Shown: positions 60,036 through 64,000 of the stretch, in pieces
Numbering within the stretch: the stretch's first letter is position 1
Layout of the letters: every line of letters begins with the position of its first letter
Assembly (NCBI GenBank): GCA_963846855.1
Contig: CAWJXK010000013.1
Span: forward strand, 40,240-104,239
Length of the DNA stretch: 64,000 bases
Direction: 5' to 3'
Origin: CAIWHR01 sp963846855
Lineage (GTDB): Bacteria; Pseudomonadota; Gammaproteobacteria; Burkholderiales; Casimicrobiaceae
Translations under genes and position numbers: made by a program
Notes under the pieces: model-generated
Seen by the model: only the letters and a program-made list of their open reading frames with translations
Told to the model about the DNA's origin: nothing
Database searches by the model: none

Positions 60036-60629
60036 TCACGGGACGGTCATCCCGGCGCGCTCGAGACAGGACTTGAGGCGCTCGAGGCCGCGGCGGATCC
60101 ACGATTTGACGGTCCCGAGCGGCTCCCGAAGCTGCGCCGCGAGCTCGCTGTGCGAGAGCCCCTGGAAGAACGCGAGGGCGATCGCCTGCTTCTGCCCGCC
60201 CTCCAGGGTGTCGACGCAGGTGCGCACCATCGCCGCCTCGGCGCCGGACAGCAGCAGCTCGACCGGTGTCGGCCCGGTCGCCGGAAGGTCGATCTCGGCT
60301 TCGTCATCGTCGCGGGAGAGGGTCATGGTGTCGGGAACGCGCCGGCGCAGAAGGTCGAGGCAGCGATTCCGGACGATGCTCGTGAGCCAGGTCTGCGGAC
60401 GGCTCTTCGCCGCCACGTAGCTGCCCGCGTGATGCCAGACGCTGACGAACGCCTCCTGCAGCGCGTCCTCGGCGGCTGCCTCGTCACGCAACATACGCAG
60501 GGCGACCGCATACAGATGCGACGAGGTCAGCCGGTAGAGCTCGGCGAAGGCCGCCTGGTCGGCGAGCGCGGTCCGCCCGAGGAGCAGGGCGAGCTTCTCG
60601 CTGCGGCGTGCGGCGGCGGCTTCGTCCAT
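60036..60629 (-). CDS. ECF sigma factor (SigK-like)
   Basis: 197 residues. Region 2: AAFAELYRLTSSHLYAVALRMLRDEAAAEDALQEAFVSVW; region 4: GLSHSELAAQLREPLGTVKSWIRRGLERLK. It is paired with the RskA-type anti-sigma gene downstream. The target genes are not known; the neighbouring paralogue promoters look like ordinary sigma-70 sites. Confidence 0.93.
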   Translation of the reverse strand: MDEAAAARRSEKLALLLGRTALADQAAFAELYRLTSSHLYAVALRMLRDEAAAEDALQEAFVSVWHHAGSYVAAKSRPQTWLTSIVRNRCLDLLRRRVPDTMTLSRDDDEAEIDLPATGPTPVELLLSGAEAAMVRTCVDTLEGGQKQAIALAFFQGLSHSELAAQLREPLGTVKSWIRRGLERLKSCLERAGMTVP

Positions 60630-60663
60630 GGATTTCCCGCGCGCGCGTTGCGCTAGAGGCCGC

Positions 60664-61224
60664 TCAAGGACTCGTGCCGTTGCGGTTCTTGCGCCAGAGC
60701 ACGTCCGGCTTGCCGGCGGCGCGGTTCAGGACGCGCGCGAGCACGAACAGCAGATCGGACAGCCGGTTGAGATAACGCCGCGACGGGTCGCTGACGGATT
60801 GCGTCTGCGCGAGGTGCACGACGGTCCGCTCGGCGCGGCGGCAGACGGTGCGCGCGACGTGGGCGAGCGCCGCCGAGCGTGCCCCGCCGGGCAGGATGAA
60901 TTCCTTCAGCGGTCCGAGGCCGGCGTTGAAGCTCTCGACCGCGGCTTCGAGGCGGGCGACATGACGTTCGGTGATCGCCGCGTGCCCGGGAATCGACAAT
61001 TCGCCCCCCAGGTCGAAGAGGTCGTGCTGCACGGCGGTGAGCACGTCGGCGACGGAGGCCGGCAACGCTTCGGCGAGCACGGCGCCCACCGACGAGTTCA
61101 ACTCGTCGACGTCACCGATCGCCTGGATGCGGATCGAGTCCTTGGCCACGCGGCTGCCGTCGGCCAGGCCGGTGCTGCCGGCATCGCCCGTGCGCGTGAC
61201 GATCTTCGAGAGGCGATGGCCCAT
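60664..61224 (-). CDS. Cob(I)alamin adenosyltransferase, PduO type
   Basis: 186 residues. Motifs: KIVTRTGDAGSTGLADGSRV at the N terminus (ATP site), DVDELNSSVG, CRRAERTVV and YLNRLSDLLFVLARVLN. It makes adenosylcobalamin for B12 enzymes such as methylmalonyl-CoA mutase. The start is the ATG at MGHRLSKI. It is divergent from the acyl-CoA ligase gene. Confidence 0.94.
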   Translation of the reverse strand: MGHRLSKIVTRTGDAGSTGLADGSRVAKDSIRIQAIGDVDELNSSVGAVLAEALPASVADVLTAVQHDLFDLGGELSIPGHAAITERHVARLEAAVESFNAGLGPLKEFILPGGARSAALAHVARTVCRRAERTVVHLAQTQSVSDPSRRYLNRLSDLLFVLARVLNRAAGKPDVLWRKNRNGTSP

Positions 61225-61395
61225 GGAGCGCAGTTGTGTTTCCAGGCATTGAAGGCGACCGAGCCTAACCAAATCCGCATCGGCCGGCAAGCGGGCGCGG
61301 GATGGGGCGGCGACGCGGGCGCAACGTGCGGCCTGGATGCGCAGTATCATCGCAGTTCACGCCCGCACAAGTTCGTTTTCCGCCCCGACCGCATC

Positions 61396-63037
61396 ATGCC
61401 AACGTCAAGCCCGTTCGAGCGCGACCTCGATCGCAATCCCGCCAACTACACGCCGCTCACGCCGCTCTCGCTGATCGCGCGCACCGCGTACACGTATCCG
61501 CACATGCTCGCGGTCGTCCACGGCGAGCGCCGCTACACCTGGGCGGAGACGTACGCGCGGAGTCGCCGCCTCGCGAGCGCGCTGACGCGCGCGGGCATCG
61601 GCACCGGCGACACAGTCGCCGTGATGGCGGCCAACACGCCGGAGATGGTCGAGCTGCATTTCGGCGTGCCGATGGCCGGCGGCGTGCTCAACACGCTCAA
61701 CACGCGCCTCGACGCCGAGACGATCGCGTTCATGCTGGAGCATGGCGAGGCGAAGGTGCTCGTCACCGACACGGAATTCGCATCCATTGTCGAGAAGGCG
61801 CTGGCCCTGACCAAGGCCAAGCCGCGGATCATCGACATCGCCGACCCGCAGGGCCCGGGTGGCAAGCGCCTCGGCAGCGCCGAGTACGAGGCGTTCATCG
61901 CCGGCGGCGATCCGGAATTCGAGTGGAAGCATCCGGCCGACGAGTGGAACGCGATCTCGCTCAACTACACGTCCGGGACGACAGGCAATCCGAAGGGCGT
62001 CGTCTACCACCACCGCGGCGCCTACCTCAACGCGCTGTCGAACATCATCGACTGGGGCATGCCGCGGCATTCGGTCTACCTGTGGACACTGCCGATGTTC
62101 CACTGCAACGGCTGGTGCTTCGTGTGGACGATGGCAGCGAACGCCGGCATCAACATCTGCCTGCGCCGCGTCGAGGCGAAGGCCGTGCTCGACGCGATCC
62201 GGCTGCACAAGGTCACGCATTACTGCGGCGCGCCGATCGTCCACGGAATGCTGATCAACGCGCCGGACGAATGGAAGGAAGGCATCTCGCACAAGGTGCA
62301 CTGCCTCGTCGCGGCGGCGGCGCCGCCGGCGGCGGTGATCGAGGGCATGGAGCGGATCGGCTTCGACATCACGCACGTCTACGGCCTCACCGAGACCTAC
62401 GGCCCGGCCGCCGTGTGCGCGAAGCACGGCGAGTGGGACGCGCTCGACATCGGCGCGCGCACCGAGCGCAACGGCCGGCAGGGCGTTCGCTACACCGTCG
62501 AGGAGGGCATGACGGTGCTCGACCCGACGACGATGGCGCCGGTGCCGTGGGACGGCGAAACGATGGGCGAGATCATGTTCCGCGGCAACATCACGATGAA
62601 GGGCTATCTCAAGAACTCCGCCGCGTCCGGCGAGGCGTTCGCCGGCGGCTGGTTCCACTCCGGCGACCTCGCCGTCATGCAGCCCGACGGCTATGTCAAG
62701 ATCAAGGACCGCTCGAAGGACGTCATCATCTCGGGCGGCGAGAACATCAGCTCGCTCGAGGTCGAGGACGTCCTGTATCGCCACCCGTCGGTGCTCGCGG
62801 CGGCGGTCGTCGCGCAGCCCGATCCCGAAGTGGGGCGAGACGCCCTGCGCGTTCGTCGAGCTGAAGCCCGGCGCCGTGACGACCGAGGACGAGCTCGTCG
62901 CGCACTGCAAGAAGCATCTGGCCGGCTTCAAGGCGCCGAAGAAGGTCGTGTTCGGCGAGCTGCCGAAGACCTCGACCGGGAAGATCCAGAAGTTCCTGCT
63001 GCGCGACCAGGCGAGATCGACGAGCGCGATCGAATGA
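61396..63037 (+). pseudogene. Acyl-CoA ligase (medium-chain/DmdB-like), one frame break near the end
   Basis: AMP-forming ligase: LNYTSGTTGNPKGVVYHHRG (P-loop), HVYGLTETYGPAAV, GGWFHSGDLAVMQPDGYVKIKDRSKDVIISGGENIS. At 62824-62826 a CCC run gives one extra base: the frame ends in unrelated sequence, while the +1 frame continues KWGETPCAFVELKPG to KTSTGKIQKFLLRD, the normal C terminus with the catalytic Lys. With one base removed the protein is about 547 residues, the family length. The ECH-like gene starts about 45 bp later. Confidence 0.85.
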
Positions 63038-63083
63038 GCGCGGCGGCCCGAAGATTTGACGTTGATAGCATGTGGAGATACGG

Positions 63084-63881
63084 ATGAACGCTCCCCTCGA
63101 GGCAGGACTCGAACCCTACGTGCTCGCCGACGCGCGGGAGGGCATCTGCACGCTGACGATGAACCGCGGCGATCGCTTCAACCCGCTGTCGCGGTCGATG
63201 ATCGCGGCGCTGGAGGCGGAGCTCGACCGCCTCGCCGACGACCCCAGCATGCGCGTCGTCGTCCTCGCGGGTCGCGGCAAGGGCTTCTGCGCGGGGCACG
63301 ACCTCAAGGAGATGCGCGCGCATCCGGACGCCGACTGGCAGCGCGAGCTCTTCGCCGGGTGCAGCCGGATGATGCAGAAGCTGACGCGACTGCCGCAGCC
63401 GGTGATCGCGCGCGTCCATGGCATCGCCACGGCTGCCGGATGCCAGCTCGTGTCGATGGCGGATCTTGCCGTGGCCGCGGCCGACGCGCGCTTCGCGCTC
63501 CCCGGCGTCAACGTCGGCGTCTTCTGCTCGACGCCGGCAGTCGGCGTCGGCCGCAACGTCGCCCGCAAGCGCGTGATGGAGATGCTGCTGACCGGCGAGC
63601 TGATCGACGCGCCGACGGCGCTCGCCTGGGGTCTCGTCAACCGCGTCGTGCCGGCCGCCGAGCTCGACGCGGCGGTCGCCGCATTGGCCGACGTCATCCG
63701 CGCCCGCAGCCGGAGCGTGGTCGCGCTCGGCAAGCGGGCGTTCTACGACCAGATCGACCGCGGCCTCGCCGGCGCCTACGACGTGGCGGGCGAGGCGATG
63801 ATCTGCAATCTCCTGGAGCCGGACGCTGCGGAGGGCATCGACGCGTTCGTGGGGAAGCGCAAGCCGTCATGGAGACGCTAG
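63084..63881 (+). CDS. Enoyl-CoA hydratase/isomerase-family protein, ECHDC3-like
   Basis: 265 residues, GGAG ahead of the ATG. Crotonase fold: LTMNRGDRFNPLS, AGRGKGFCAGHDLKEM, GIATAAGCQLVSMADLAVAAADARFALPGVNVGVFCSTPAV. The two catalytic Glu of true enoyl-CoA hydratases are missing (Gly/Cys/Val positions), as in ECHDC3, so it may not be a hydratase. It probably acts with the acyl-CoA ligase upstream. An in-frame GTG lies 12 bp earlier. Confidence 0.88.
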   Translation: MNAPLEAGLEPYVLADAREGICTLTMNRGDRFNPLSRSMIAALEAELDRLADDPSMRVVVLAGRGKGFCAGHDLKEMRAHPDADWQRELFAGCSRMMQKLTRLPQPVIARVHGIATAAGCQLVSMADLAVAAADARFALPGVNVGVFCSTPAVGVGRNVARKRVMEMLLTGELIDAPTALAWGLVNRVVPAAELDAAVAALADVIRARSRSVVALGKRAFYDQIDRGLAGAYDVAGEAMICNLLEPDAAEGIDAFVGKRKPSWRR

Positions 63882-64000
63882 CGCGACGCGGGCGCCGGGC
63901 AGGAATCGCCACCTGTCCGGGCGGGCGGCCAGTATTGCCGACGCTTGCCAAAGTCGCCGCCACCTTCCATCATTGCACGGTTCATCGAGGTCAACCAGGT

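Noticed and set aside
63694..63963. Minus-strand frame at the right edge
   Set aside because: Arg/Pro-rich shadow of the crotonase-family gene; the last 119 bp of the window hold nothing recognisable.

Overview
The window is a GC-rich, gene-dense bacterial chromosome fragment. The rpsF-priB-rpsR-rplI-dnaB order, a PEP-CTERM protein with a sigma-54 promoter, a complete arn (L-Ara4N) locus and the glcDEF and ispD-ispF pairs point to a betaproteobacterium (Burkholderiales-like), probably uncultured. This is inferred from gene families and layout; no 16S or tRNA gene was seen.

Layout. 0-3.5 kb: glycolate oxidase operon (partial glcD, a glutathione S-transferase gene, glcE, glcF). 3.5-4.7 kb: two arrays of a structured repeat around a hotdog thioesterase, then a GNAT acetyltransferase. 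5.2-6.4 kb: ispD-ispF. 6.4-9.3 kb: EnvZ/OmpR-type system divergent from a Spy/CpxP-like periplasmic gene. 9.3-11.8 kb: hybrid histidine kinase and NarL-type regulator. 12-14.4 kb: BepA-like metalloprotease divergent from moaC. 14.4-22.5 kb: uronate locus (GntR regulator, four-gene ABC importer, UxuB-like dehydrogenase, UxaC). 22.6-29.4 kb: pirin, DoxX, a MacA/LolD/FtsX-type export system, dtd, a DUF4124 protein and a putative aminopeptidase. 29.4-32.7 kb: ribosomal/replication operon.

32.9-43.4 kb is accessory: a delta-60-repeat gene with several frame breaks, lipoproteins, a di-haem cytochrome, an ECF sigma factor overlapping a Ser/Thr kinase gene, and phoH. A 164-bp copy of the 3' end of phoH lies 5.7 kb away as a direct repeat. 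43.9-45.5 kb: PEP-CTERM protein and a Bcp peroxiredoxin. 45.7-55.2 kb: arnT-arnE-like-arnB-arnC-[TPR/O-GlcNAc-transferase-like]-arnA(N)-arnA(C)-arnD on the minus strand. 55.2-57.9 kb: a cysteine-rich leader peptide, an attenuator-like terminator, cysS and a fumarylacetoacetate hydrolase-family gene. 58-60.6 kb: two paralogous small exported proteins with matching promoters, a 20-bp tandem repeat, and an anti-sigma/ECF-sigma pair. 60.7-63.9 kb: cobalamin adenosyltransferase, acyl-CoA ligase and an ECHDC3-like protein.

Standout signals are the probable cysteine-responsive attenuator of cysS (promoter, apparently leaderless Cys-rich peptide, antiterminator and terminator in sequence), the repeat family with a covarying hairpin and a built-in ribosome binding site and start codon, the phoH direct repeats, and a SPINDLY-type glycosyltransferase inside the arn operon. 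Seven frame breaks in four genes are all net +1, several in CCC/GGG runs, so assembly or sequencing error must be excluded before these are called pseudogenes.
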